A program made the position numbers and the translations under genes. Positions 1-6,875 of a DNA stretch of 9,340 nt are shown here, piece by piece. The stretch spans positions 1-9,340 of the forward strand of contig JAYQTS010000021.1 of NCBI GenBank assembly GCA_038147755.1, in the 5' to 3' direction. The notes beneath the pieces are model-generated. The model saw only the letters and a list, made by a program, of their open reading frames with translations. It had not been told where the DNA came from and ran no database searches. This DNA comes from UBA5951 sp012269555 (GTDB lineage: Bacteria > Pseudomonadota > Alphaproteobacteria > Puniceispirillales > Puniceispirillaceae). Numbering within the stretch: position 1 is the first letter of the stretch; every line of letters begins with the position of its first letter.

Positions 1-124
1 TCACACAATAAAAAAAAAATTAACCCGATATTTTAATCAAATTAACGTAACGTAATGAAAAGCATTATTTTTCTACCAATAGTGCATTTTCGTTTGCGGT
101 GTGATGCGAAAAAAACATTAGAGT

Positions 125-153
125 TTGCTAGATTTTTAACTAGAATGTAAAAT
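125..153 (+). promoter_or_regulatory. Candidate sigma70-type promoter for the transport/catabolic operon
   Basis: A -35-like TTGCTA (125-130) and a -10-like TAAAAT (148-153) are separated by exactly 17 bases. The -10 differs from TATAAT at one position; the -35 matches TTGACA at four of six. The start of transcription would fall near 160, about 40 bases before the preferred start codon at 199. The palindrome TGTTAACA (153-160) abuts the -10 and would be well placed as an operator, but nothing in the sequence ties it to a particular regulator. In AT-rich DNA such matches arise by chance. Confidence 0.35.
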
Positions 154-167
154 GTTAACAATTGACA

Positions 168-185
168 AAAACTTAAGCAAGTTTT
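168..185 (+). promoter_or_regulatory. 7-bp inverted repeat just upstream of the binding-protein ribosome binding site
   Basis: The arms AAAACTT (168-174) and AAGTTTT (179-185) are perfectly complementary around a 4-base loop, and end four bases before the GGAGA at 189-193. It could be a weak RNA hairpin affecting initiation or a protein-binding dyad. With only two G-C pairs it may be chance. Confidence 0.25.
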
Positions 186-198
186 CATGGAGACTTTA

Positions 199-1341
199 AT
201 GAACAATGATTATTCCAAATTTAAAAATGTTTTAAATTACCCCAGCACTACATTAGGTAGTACAAGAAGAAAATTTATAGCACAAGGCGCAGCACTTGGT
301 GCTATTAGCCTCTCGGCACCATTTGTTTCTAGAACTGCGAGCGCGTCCAATTCTGTGAATGTGTTGGCTTTTGGCGGTTACGAAGAGCCTGGGATGCTAA
401 CAGAATTCGAAGAAAAAACTGGTATCAAGGTGAATTTGAAAATTCATGATGGTTCGGATGAGGAGATGATTGCCTTAATGCAGACATCATCACCGGGAAC
501 TTTTGATGTTATTACACCCACTAGCGCTTACATACCAAAAGCAATTGAGGATGGCATAATAGCTGAACTGAATCCTGCTGATTTCCCATTAGATGACTAC
601 TTCGATATTATTGCTAAATGGCCTCCTGTGTGGAAGTCTGGAAAGTTGTACGCGATCGTTAATCGTTTTGGCTATTACGGTATTACTTACAATCATAAAA
701 AATTCTCAGAGTCCGATGTTTCCTCTTATGACATCCTTTTTGACTCTTCTGTTAAAGGCAGAGTAGCCCTTTTTGACTGGTTCCTTCCAAATATGGGTTG
801 TATGTCAAAATACAATGGTAATCCTAATCCATATGATTTGGACTCAGCCGCATTTTCAGCCTTGAACGATACTTTAATGAAGCTACGTCCTCAAGTTGGA
901 CTCGTAGGAAATACCAGCCAGGTAATTCAAGCGATGGCAGGTGGCTCATATGATCTTGCTATTGCAGGTGAATGGGTCCAAGCGGGTATGTATGATGATG
1001 GTCTCCCTTTTAAAGCTCTTGTTCCTGAACAAGGGGGAGTAACATGGGACCAAGCTGTTTGTGTTTCTGCAACAACCCCAAACAAAGATAATGCAGTAAA
1101 ATTTGTCCAATATGTAACGGGACCAGCTTTCCAGTCAAAACTTGCTATTGCCAAGACTTATTACAGTATGGTTCCTAATAAGAAGGCCGCTGTTATGCTA
1201 CCTGATGATAAGAGAGAATTATTGAATTTATCAAATATTGAAAAATTTGATGAAATCTTTATGGCAAATCTATCTCCAAGGAAGAGTCCAGATAATCGCG
1301 ACGAGTGGATGGCTTCTTGGGAAAAATTTAAAAACGCATAA
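199..1341 (+). CDS. PotD/PotF-like ABC transporter substrate-binding protein with Tat signal
   Basis: This is a periplasmic binding protein of the spermidine/putrescine (PotD/PotF) family, about 380 residues, that would capture the substrate for the permeases encoded downstream. The start at 199 is preferred over the in-frame ATG at 187 because GGAGA (189-193) sits five bases before it. The N-terminus has a twin-arginine signal (TRRKF, R23-R24), a hydrophobic stretch, and a probable cleavage after TASA near residue 49. PotD-like hallmarks include the mature start NVLAFGGY, an early TFD-type segment (GTFDVITPT), and the late PEQGG-W block followed by a C-terminal YYSMVPN segment. Two positions that contact polyamine in E. 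coli PotD seem altered: the Trp of the MIWNG segment is A256, and the Asp of W-x-D is Q285 (W283-D284-Q285). These are alignments by eye. The family is confident; the ligand is not. Confidence 0.9.
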   Translation: MNNDYSKFKNVLNYPSTTLGSTRRKFIAQGAALGAISLSAPFVSRTASASNSVNVLAFGGYEEPGMLTEFEEKTGIKVNLKIHDGSDEEMIALMQTSSPGTFDVITPTSAYIPKAIEDGIIAELNPADFPLDDYFDIIAKWPPVWKSGKLYAIVNRFGYYGITYNHKKFSESDVSSYDILFDSSVKGRVALFDWFLPNMGCMSKYNGNPNPYDLDSAAFSALNDTLMKLRPQVGLVGNTSQVIQAMAGGSYDLAIAGEWVQAGMYDDGLPFKALVPEQGGVTWDQAVCVSATTPNKDNAVKFVQYVTGPAFQSKLAIAKTYYSMVPNKKAAVMLPDDKRELLNLSNIEKFDEIFMANLSPRKSPDNRDEWMASWEKFKNA

Positions 1342-1350
1342 ATCCAGTAT

Positions 1351-1379
1351 ATTGATGGCTGCAAATTGCAGCCATCAAT
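1351..1379 (+). terminator. Perfect stem-loop between binding-protein and cyclase genes, without a T-tract
   Basis: ATTGATGGCTGCAA (1351-1364) and its exact reverse complement (1366-1379) flank one base. As RNA this folds as at least a 12-bp stem with a small AAATT loop. No run of T follows, so it is a poor classical intrinsic terminator. Stable hairpins directly after a binding-protein gene are known in several ABC operons to protect the upstream mRNA or partly stop transcription, so that binding protein exceeds permease. That role fits the position but is inferred. Confidence 0.6.
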
Positions 1380-1393
1380 CTAAAAGGTAGAAA

Positions 1394-2164
1394 ATGAATT
1401 ATATTAGTCTTTCCCAAACCATTGAACCTCATTGGTTTTGGGACTCCTTCCCTCTTGTTTCACAATCTTATCAAGATGGTGATGAATTCCAAGAATTTGG
1501 TCTTCGTTGGGCTGGTAAGGGATTTACATATGCTAGCGCTCCAGGATGGCACTTTCCTAATAAACCAACATTAGACGATTTAGAAATTAACGATTTTGCG
1601 GGTGTGGCTGAAGTAATAGACTTATCTGAAAATGCAAAAAGTGGTTTTATTGCTGCTGGTGATTTCACAAATAAAATTGGACTTGGCCCACTATCAAAAC
1701 TAATCATCATTAAAACAGGGCATGCTAGTAGTATACCAATTCGACGACGTGAATATTTTACACAAACTCCAAAGCTAGCGCCTGCGATAGCTGAAATTGC
1801 CGCTGAGCGAGGGGTAAGAAACATATGCGTTGATTTTTCTTGTGATAGTTTTAATAGCAAAAGAGAAGATTTTACAAATGGTATATTCAACCCTAACAGT
1901 GAATTTAGGGATAGAGCGCATCAAGCTGGGTTGGTAGTTACCGAAAATCTTTGCAATCTTGAGCAAATTAAGTCCAAGGTATTTCTCCTAGCACTCCCCA
2001 TAAAAGGTGAGGGCATGACTACTTCACCAACAAGACCCGTAGCCTTAACATCATGGCCCTCTGACAATCCTTCAATATATGATGTCTCAACACCATTGTT
2101 GAATCATTGGCGTTGGAGAATGGAAATATGGCGTGAAAAGGTAATTACGAAAGTGGCTATTTAA
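1394..2164 (+). CDS. Cyclase-family protein, degenerate first domain plus start of a second domain
   Basis: This belongs to the cyclase family (PF04199; kynurenine formamidase-like metal hydrolases). AAAGG at 1383-1387 supports the ATG at 1394. Residues 1 to about 220 form one complete domain, with the conserved reYF segment (R119-E120-Y121-F122), the GVRNICVDF strand, and the AGLVVTENL segment. Its metal-binding HxxTHxD motif has decayed: by alignment with the second domain the three ligands are K42, Y46 and S48, and the later His of the His...Glu pair is R172, leaving only E184. It is probably catalytically dead, perhaps structural. A new domain start (IYDVSTPLLNHW) follows from about residue 228 and is cut by TAA at 2162-2164, after 256 residues. 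The reading frame stays open beyond the stop, so this was probably one 449-codon gene. Confidence 0.8.
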   Translation: MNYISLSQTIEPHWFWDSFPLVSQSYQDGDEFQEFGLRWAGKGFTYASAPGWHFPNKPTLDDLEINDFAGVAEVIDLSENAKSGFIAAGDFTNKIGLGPLSKLIIIKTGHASSIPIRRREYFTQTPKLAPAIAEIAAERGVRNICVDFSCDSFNSKREDFTNGIFNPNSEFRDRAHQAGLVVTENLCNLEQIKSKVFLLALPIKGEGMTTSPTRPVALTSWPSDNPSIYDVSTPLLNHWRWRMEIWREKVITKVAI

Positions 2165-2224
2165 GATCAAACACAGTATATTCAATCTGGACATGCATTC
2201 ACTCATTGTGATGCTCCAAGACAT

Positions 2225-2740
2225 ATGGAGCAAACAGGACCAACTATTCAGGAACTTCCTAATATGGGTTTGGATCTTTTTTTAGGTGATGCTTCTATTA
2301 TAGATATTTCGGATATTAAATTACCTTCCCCTGTAACCGCAGAATTACTTGAACATCGGTCAGGTGGTAATATAGGAAAAAACAAACGAATCATTCTTAG
2401 GAGTGATTTAACTAACCGCCTCGGCTACAAGTCAACACGCTGGCACACTCACGCTCCAAATATAGAACCCTCAGCTGCAGATTGGCTTATAGAAAAACAA
2501 CCTGCGGCAATATGTTTAGATTTTCCCCAAGACTTTATTGCTCGAGAAATGCCTGGTAGGCATGTATATAACCATGAGTTTGAAATACATCATAAAATAT
2601 TCCAGGCAGGTATTCCCTTTATTGAAGATTTGAAAGACCTTGGAGAGGTAAAAAATAATAATATCTTTTTGGCAGCGGTGCCACTAAAAATGACCTGTAT
2701 CGATGGCGCTCCTATGAGAGCAATAATTATAAACTGGTAA
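2225..2740 (+). pseudogene. Cyclase-family protein, second (catalytic-type) domain, separated by an in-frame TAA
   Basis: This is the remainder of the second cyclase domain, in the same frame as the upstream ORF. The homologous frame runs from about 2066 through the stop at 2162-2164 to 2740. Codons 2192-2224, before the first available ATG, encode HAFTHCDAPRH, the family's zinc motif with all three ligands. Initiating at 2225 would discard them, so 2225 is not a sensible natural start. Downstream of 2225 the other ligand pair is present, H122 and E134 (numbered from 2225), twelve residues apart as in kynurenine formamidase. No Shine-Dalgarno precedes 2225. One base change (for example CAA to TAA at 2162) would explain the break; sequencing error, mutation or stop readthrough are all possible. 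Function if intact: hydrolysis of an amide, formamide or lactam; substrate unknown. The permease gene starts four bases after the stop. Confidence 0.75.
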
Positions 2741-2744
2741 TAAA

Positions 2745-3590
2745 ATGGGGGGGTCATCTAACACAATAAACCCATGGCCTTTTTTATTACCTGCCTTGTT
2801 GTTGTGTATATTGTTTTTTTTAATTCCCACCGTTAACATGGTGATTTTAAGTCTTACCACTGAAAATGGGATTGGACTTGATAATTTTAAACTCTTCTTT
2901 TCAACACCTCATCTTACTCAAGCTTTATATCGAAGCATTATTTTAGCCATCTCTGCAACGATAATAGGTAGTGTAGTAGCCTGGCCACTAGCATATTTCA
3001 TTGTATTTTGTGTTAATAAGAAATGGCGCCCCTTATTTCTTTTAGCTATTCTAGCTCCATTTTGGACCAGCTTCACGATTAGGGCATTCTCTTGGCAACT
3101 GGTTCTATCTGATAATGGCGTAATTGCTTGGTTTATTGAACTAGTATCGGGAATATCAGTTACTCTAGGTATTCTATATACAATGAACGCGTCAATATTC
3201 GGATTAGCATTATTTTGTTCAATGCTTACAACTTTTACCCTTTACGGCGCACTAGTATCCATCGATACAAAGTTAATTGAGGCAGCTTCAAATTTGGGGG
3301 CTAAGCCTCTTAACATTTTTAAAGATATTATATTTCCACTTGGCCTCCCAGGTTGGATAGCCGGCATCTTTTTATCTTTCATTGTATGCGTAGGCGATTA
3401 TGCAGTGCCTACACTATTGGGCGGATGTTTAAAACCGGTATTAGCGCAGATCATGTTATCTATTCTGAAAGGTACCTATGACCTATCTCAGGCAGCAACT
3501 ATAGCCATTATCCTTGCAATGACAGTCATCATGTGCGGATTACCTCTTATAATTTACGGAATGCTACGAAGAAAAAGGGTGAATGTATGA
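2745..3590 (+). CDS. PotB-like ABC transporter permease
   Basis: This is an inner-membrane permease of the spermidine/putrescine/2-aminoethylphosphonate type, 281 residues, a normal length. About six hydrophobic segments are visible (near residues 11-37, 66-92, 95-115, 148-170, 203-225, 250-275). The cytoplasmic EAA loop that docks on the ATPase is clear at about 179-200 (EAASNLGAKPLNIF...). The segment after it (FIVCVGDYAVPTLLGG, 212-227) is typical of PotB. There is no good ribosome binding site; the start lies four bases after the cyclase stop, suggesting translational coupling. The start codon runs into seven G residues (2747-2753), where a miscount would alter the N-terminus. The next gene overlaps by four bases. 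Confidence 0.9.
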   Translation: MGGSSNTINPWPFLLPALLLCILFFLIPTVNMVILSLTTENGIGLDNFKLFFSTPHLTQALYRSIILAISATIIGSVVAWPLAYFIVFCVNKKWRPLFLLAILAPFWTSFTIRAFSWQLVLSDNGVIAWFIELVSGISVTLGILYTMNASIFGLALFCSMLTTFTLYGALVSIDTKLIEAASNLGAKPLNIFKDIIFPLGLPGWIAGIFLSFIVCVGDYAVPTLLGGCLKPVLAQIMLSILKGTYDLSQAATIAIILAMTVIMCGLPLIIYGMLRRKRVNV

Positions 3591-4402
3591 ACGGACTAAT
3601 AGTCAATAAATTTATGCTATTAATCCTCACGGCATTTTTCTGTTTGTCATTGATAGTTATATATTTGCCAATTTTAGTTATGATAGTTTTTTCTTTTAAT
3701 AGCGGGAAATATCAAACGCTTCCATTTAGAGAACCAACTTTCGAGTGGTATATAAGCCTCATAGCCGATAATAGCTTTATTAATAGCTTTTTTACTAGCC
3801 TAATGATGGCATCGCTTGCGAGTATTTTTGCCACCATTTTAGGTTTTTTAGCTGCTTATGCATTCAGCAAAGCAAAAGTACCAGCACACGCTCTTTTATT
3901 TGGCATTGTTGTATGCCCCCTTGTAATACCAATGATTCTAATTGGTATTGGAATGCGTCTTCAAATTGTATCTATTGGGATTGAGCCGGCTCTATGGTTA
4001 GTTTTACTTGGGCAAACTTTATATGTATTACCCCTAGCAGTTATTAATTTAAAAAATCGCATTGATAAAATTCCTAAGTCAATGGAGGAAGCTGCGATTT
4101 CCTTAGGTTCCAGTCGAATTAAATCGATAATTTTAATTCTCGCTCCAATTTGCGCACCCTCAATATTTGCAACATTATTACTTACATTTACTTTTTCATT
4201 TGATGAATTCGTTATTGCATATTTTTTAACTAACTTCGAGGTCACTTTACCCATAAGAATTTGGACCTCCTTGGTAACCGGCTTTGAGCCAAAAATAAAT
4301 GCTGTTGGCACAGCAGTTTTTATTTTCTCGCTAACCTTAGGTCTAATAGCACAATTTATTTTATTATTTAAGCAAACAGATTTAGATAAAAATAAGGCCT
4401 GA
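3587..4402 (+). CDS. PotC-like ABC transporter permease
   Basis: This is the second inner-membrane permease of the importer, 271 residues, expected to pair with the PotB-like protein. The start at 3587 is preferred over the in-frame ATG at 3533 because it forms a four-base ATGA overlap with the upstream stop and gives the usual PotC N-terminus, a hydrophobic segment (10-37) leading into FSFNSGKYQ. The EAA loop is at about 167-190 (MEEAAISLGSSRIKS...). The stretch FSFDEFVIAYFLT (203-215) followed by LPIRIWTSL (221-229) is characteristic of PotC. Further membrane segments lie near 68-92, 102-122, 137-155, 188-215 and 240-262. The reading frame is intact. The cognate ATPase is not adjacent; a PotA-like gene lies at 7976. 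Confidence 0.9.
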   Translation: MNGLIVNKFMLLILTAFFCLSLIVIYLPILVMIVFSFNSGKYQTLPFREPTFEWYISLIADNSFINSFFTSLMMASLASIFATILGFLAAYAFSKAKVPAHALLFGIVVCPLVIPMILIGIGMRLQIVSIGIEPALWLVLLGQTLYVLPLAVINLKNRIDKIPKSMEEAAISLGSSRIKSIILILAPICAPSIFATLLLTFTFSFDEFVIAYFLTNFEVTLPIRIWTSLVTGFEPKINAVGTAVFIFSLTLGLIAQFILLFKQTDLDKNKA

Positions 4403-4419
4403 TGAAAGATATGATTTAA

Positions 4420-5502
4420 ATGAAATTAAGAAGATCACCCACATTAGAAATTGGAGAAAAAATCAAAGCTGCAAGCCTTGATAACAAAAAGTTGTGGTCT
4501 TTATCGACTCCTAATCTTCCTAGTTATAATGATACACTCTCTACTGATCCATCTTGGGGGAAACTGACCCACCCTGCTGGCATGCCTGAATTAATCGAGC
4601 ACACGAAATCAACCCTTTTTAACAATTGGGATCATAACGAACACGAAGTCATTATTTCAGCTGGAGCAAAATCTGCTTTATTTGCAATTCTTAAAACTAT
4701 CACTGATTCTCAAGATAGCGTTCTACTACCCTCTCCTACGTGGCCAAGTTACTTTGACATTTGTAAAGTTGCAGACTGCCAGCCAATCGAAATGCCTACT
4801 CATTTTTCAAACGGATTTAATTTAAATCTTACCGAAATAGAGCAATGTTTTAAGGAAAATAAATTTAAAGTTATTATATTCAGCAACCCTAACAATCCTA
4901 CAGGTATAATCTATGACAGCCATTTACTCTCAGGTTTAGTTCAACTTTCGAAGAAATATGGCTTTTATATAGTCATTGATCAAAGCTTCTCAAAAATTAT
5001 TTTTGATGAACAGAAGTGGTCCGAAGCAACCTGTGAGATTTCAGATAAATTATTTATTGTTGACTCGTTTTCAAAAAATTTTCTTCTTCAAGGTGCCAGG
5101 GTCTCTGCAACATTAGTTCCAAAAAAATTAGCCGAAAATTTTACAAATATTCATCAAACAATTCTAAGCTCGGCCCCTGCGCCCGCTCAAATTATGGCAT
5201 TGAATGCAGTAAAAAATAATTTAAAGATGCCATCTCTGATAGAACAGCGTAAAGAGACAAAAAAGTTCATGGAATCGCAAAATTGGGATTTTATTAACCA
5301 AGTTGGCTCATTTTATTACTTTCCGAAAGTAAAAAATTACTCTGAGTTGGAAAGAAAGGCTTTAAAAATAGGGGTGCTCCTTTTAAAGGGTGATGTCTTT
5401 GGAAAGGATTATAAAGACCACTTCCGTTTGTGTTTTGCCCGCCCATTGTCTGAATTAAAAATTATATTTAACCAATTGGATGATGTTTTAAATGGAAAAT
5501 AA
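4420..5502 (+). CDS. Class I/II (fold-type I) PLP-dependent aminotransferase
   Basis: A pyridoxal-phosphate aminotransferase of 360 residues, within the short range for class I/II (histidinol-phosphate aminotransferase-like size). The NPNNPTG motif is at 156-162, the PLP-pyridine Asp at D187, the Schiff-base lysine at K219 in SFSKN, the phosphate Arg at R227 (GAR), and the substrate carboxylate Arg at R336 (HFRLCFA). The usual Tyr three residues after the Asp, which contacts the PLP hydroxyl, is F190. The amino-group donor is not deducible. The junction with the permease is unusual: ATG at 4402 overlaps the permease TGA, is in frame, and meets TAA at 4417 just before ATG 4420, so the original start may have been 4402. 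Its 3' end overlaps the dehydrogenase start by 11 bases. Confidence 0.88.
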   Translation: MKLRRSPTLEIGEKIKAASLDNKKLWSLSTPNLPSYNDTLSTDPSWGKLTHPAGMPELIEHTKSTLFNNWDHNEHEVIISAGAKSALFAILKTITDSQDSVLLPSPTWPSYFDICKVADCQPIEMPTHFSNGFNLNLTEIEQCFKENKFKVIIFSNPNNPTGIIYDSHLLSGLVQLSKKYGFYIVIDQSFSKIIFDEQKWSEATCEISDKLFIVDSFSKNFLLQGARVSATLVPKKLAENFTNIHQTILSSAPAPAQIMALNAVKNNLKMPSLIEQRKETKKFMESQNWDFINQVGSFYYFPKVKNYSELERKALKIGVLLLKGDVFGKDYKDHFRLCFARPLSELKIIFNQLDDVLNGK

Positions 5503-6358
5503 AGAGCAACTTAAATGCATATCTCCTAACACGGGCGAAGCTTTTGACACGTGGACACAAACTTCAGTTTCTGAATTTAGTAGTGCTTTAGAAAGATTAA
5601 ATGATAAATCGTTCATAGAATTATCCGAGGCCTCAAATAGGGCCAGCGCATTAATCTTATTGTCAAATGCTATTGAAAAAGCACGCGAAGAATTTGAGGG
5701 GTTAATTGTAGCAGAAGTTGGAAAGACGCAATCAGAGGCAAAAGCGGAAATTGATTACGCTAAATCTTTTCTAATCTATATGTCTGATTTACTTTCCTCT
5801 GCTAATTTCAAAGAAGAGATAGAGGATGGTCGTTGGATAAATACAGTTCCCTTGGGTCTTGGTCTATTAATTACACCTTATAACGACCCTCTGGCTGGGA
5901 TTACACGCAAAATTGCAAATTGTATTGGCTCTGGTGCTGGTGCAATTATTAAACCTCCCGAATTAGGAATTAAAACGGCATCTAAATTGGAAGAAGTGAT
6001 AGGTTTGGAAAAACTTGACCACCTAATGTGTTTTTTAAAAACCAAAGATAGAGAAATCATTAAACAACTTATGCATTCTAGAGAGATTGGAGTAATAAGC
6101 TTTACTGGTTCAACTGAAGTGGGCAAGATTCTGTCTATAAATGCTGGTAGTGGGCTTAAGAGGTTTGTTGGTGAACTTGGCGGAATAAATCCATTCATTA
6201 TATTTTCAGATGCAGATATTGAAAAAGCTGTGACAGATCTTGTTATCAGGAAAACAAAAGCTGCAGGTCAAGCGTGCTCTGCTCAAAACATTCTTTTCTT
6301 AGAAAAAGATATTGCAAATGATGTTATTGAAAAATTGAGAGCAAATTTTTCGAAATAG
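5492..6358 (+). CDS. NAD(P)-dependent aldehyde dehydrogenase, N-terminal portion (frameshifted gene)
   Basis: This holds the cofactor-binding part and catalytic core of an aldehyde dehydrogenase (PF00171), which oxidises an aldehyde or semialdehyde to the acid. N131 in TPYND is the oxyanion Asn, K154 in IIKPPE is the cofactor Lys, FTGSTEVGK spans 204-212, E228 in GELGG is the general base, and C262 in GQACS is the nucleophile. The base after the Cys motif is unusual (AQN rather than a TAxxR pattern). The frame ends early at TAG 6356-6358. Restoring one T to the run at 6346-6350 makes it read ANFFEIESL and continue into the next segment. The start overlaps the aminotransferase end, implying coupling. 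With all breaks repaired the protein would be about 456 residues, slightly short but normal for the family. Confidence 0.85.
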   Translation: MENKEQLKCISPNTGEAFDTWTQTSVSEFSSALERLNDKSFIELSEASNRASALILLSNAIEKAREEFEGLIVAEVGKTQSEAKAEIDYAKSFLIYMSDLLSSANFKEEIEDGRWINTVPLGLGLLITPYNDPLAGITRKIANCIGSGAGAIIKPPELGIKTASKLEEVIGLEKLDHLMCFLKTKDREIIKQLMHSREIGVISFTGSTEVGKILSINAGSGLKRFVGELGGINPFIIFSDADIEKAVTDLVIRKTKAAGQACSAQNILFLEKDIANDVIEKLRANFSK

Positions 6359-6860
6359 AGTCATTGCCTACGGATAAATATGCAAGTGCGTTAATGGGCC
6401 CTATTCGTACAAAAAAAGCACTAAAAGATCTCTATTCATTTGAAGAAAGATTGAACCAGTCTGGAGCTAGGTGCATTATAAACAAAAATCAAAAACATGT
6501 TGGAGATGGCTTCTTTTATAATCCAGCAGCTTATTTATGTGAAGAACCTGATTTATTTATGGAGCATGAAATTTTTGCACCTTTGCTGGGGATCTGTGTT
6601 TTTGATGATAGAAAAGTTTAAAAAGCTACTACATAATAATAAACAACCTCTTGTGCTATATGCATACTCACAAGATCATACCTTTTAAATCAATTTATAA
6701 CCTCATTGAATTATGGTTCAATTGGATTGAATAATACTGGAATTCAGGGGCCCAAGCACCGACCGGTGGCTTTAAGGAAGCAGGGTTAGGTAGAGAAGGA
6801 GGAGCTTGGGGTTTAAGTGAATTTACAACAACAATTAACGTTAAAGAAGTTTTTTCATAA
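6352..6860 (+). pseudogene. Aldehyde dehydrogenase, C-terminal portion in several frames
   Basis: This is the rest of the dehydrogenase, recoverable only by changing frame. From 6352 it reads EIESLPTDKYASALMGPI and on to LLGICVFDDRKV, ending at TAA 6619-6621. Removing one T from 6617-6619 gives VKKLLHNNKQPLVLYAYSQD. Adding one T at 6683-6686 gives TFLNQFITSLNYGSIGLNNTG. Adding one G at 6747-6750 gives IQGAQAPTGGFKEAGLGREG, the conserved C-terminal glycine-rich region, then the proper end NVKEVFS and TAA at 6858-6860. The repaired protein aligns with the family throughout, so these are four separate one-base changes (including the one at 6346-6350), each in a run of two to six identical bases. 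This suggests sequencing error, though genuine decay is possible. Confidence 0.8.
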
Positions 6861-6875
6861 ATTTTGGAGAGCTGA

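Larger units (their letters stand above)
1..186. other. Non-coding region upstream of the transporter operon
   Basis: I see no credible gene in this very AT-rich stretch. It contains a candidate sigma70-type promoter at 125-153 and the 8-bp palindrome TGTTAACA at 153-160. A 7-bp inverted repeat lies just before the first gene (168-185), and there is a weak TTTTCG/CGAAAA dyad (87-92 with 107-112). The tandem TAACG repeat near 43-52 is too short to interpret. The window starts here, so what lies upstream is unknown. Confidence 0.6.

Noticed and set aside
162..167. A perfect TTGACA that could be a -35 box.
   Set aside because: A -10 at normal spacing would fall at about 185-190, on the ribosome binding site and the first ATG, and no TATAAT-like sequence is there.
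187..198. The upstream ATG at 187 as the start of the binding protein.
   Set aside because: The GGAGA at 189-193 is correctly spaced for ATG 199 and would lie inside the coding sequence if 187 were used.
1471..1966. Two minus-strand open frames opposite the cyclase gene.
   Set aside because: They are antisense shadows of a recognisable coding region, with no motifs or ribosome binding sites.
2225..2227. ATG 2225 as the start of an independent second cyclase gene.
   Set aside because: It has no ribosome binding site and lies just after the codons for the zinc-binding motif, so the product would lack essential ligands.
6346..6358. Programmed ribosomal frameshifting in the aldehyde dehydrogenase.
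   Set aside because: Four separate shifts are needed across the gene and no slippery heptamer with a downstream structure stands out; this does not resemble a recoding signal.
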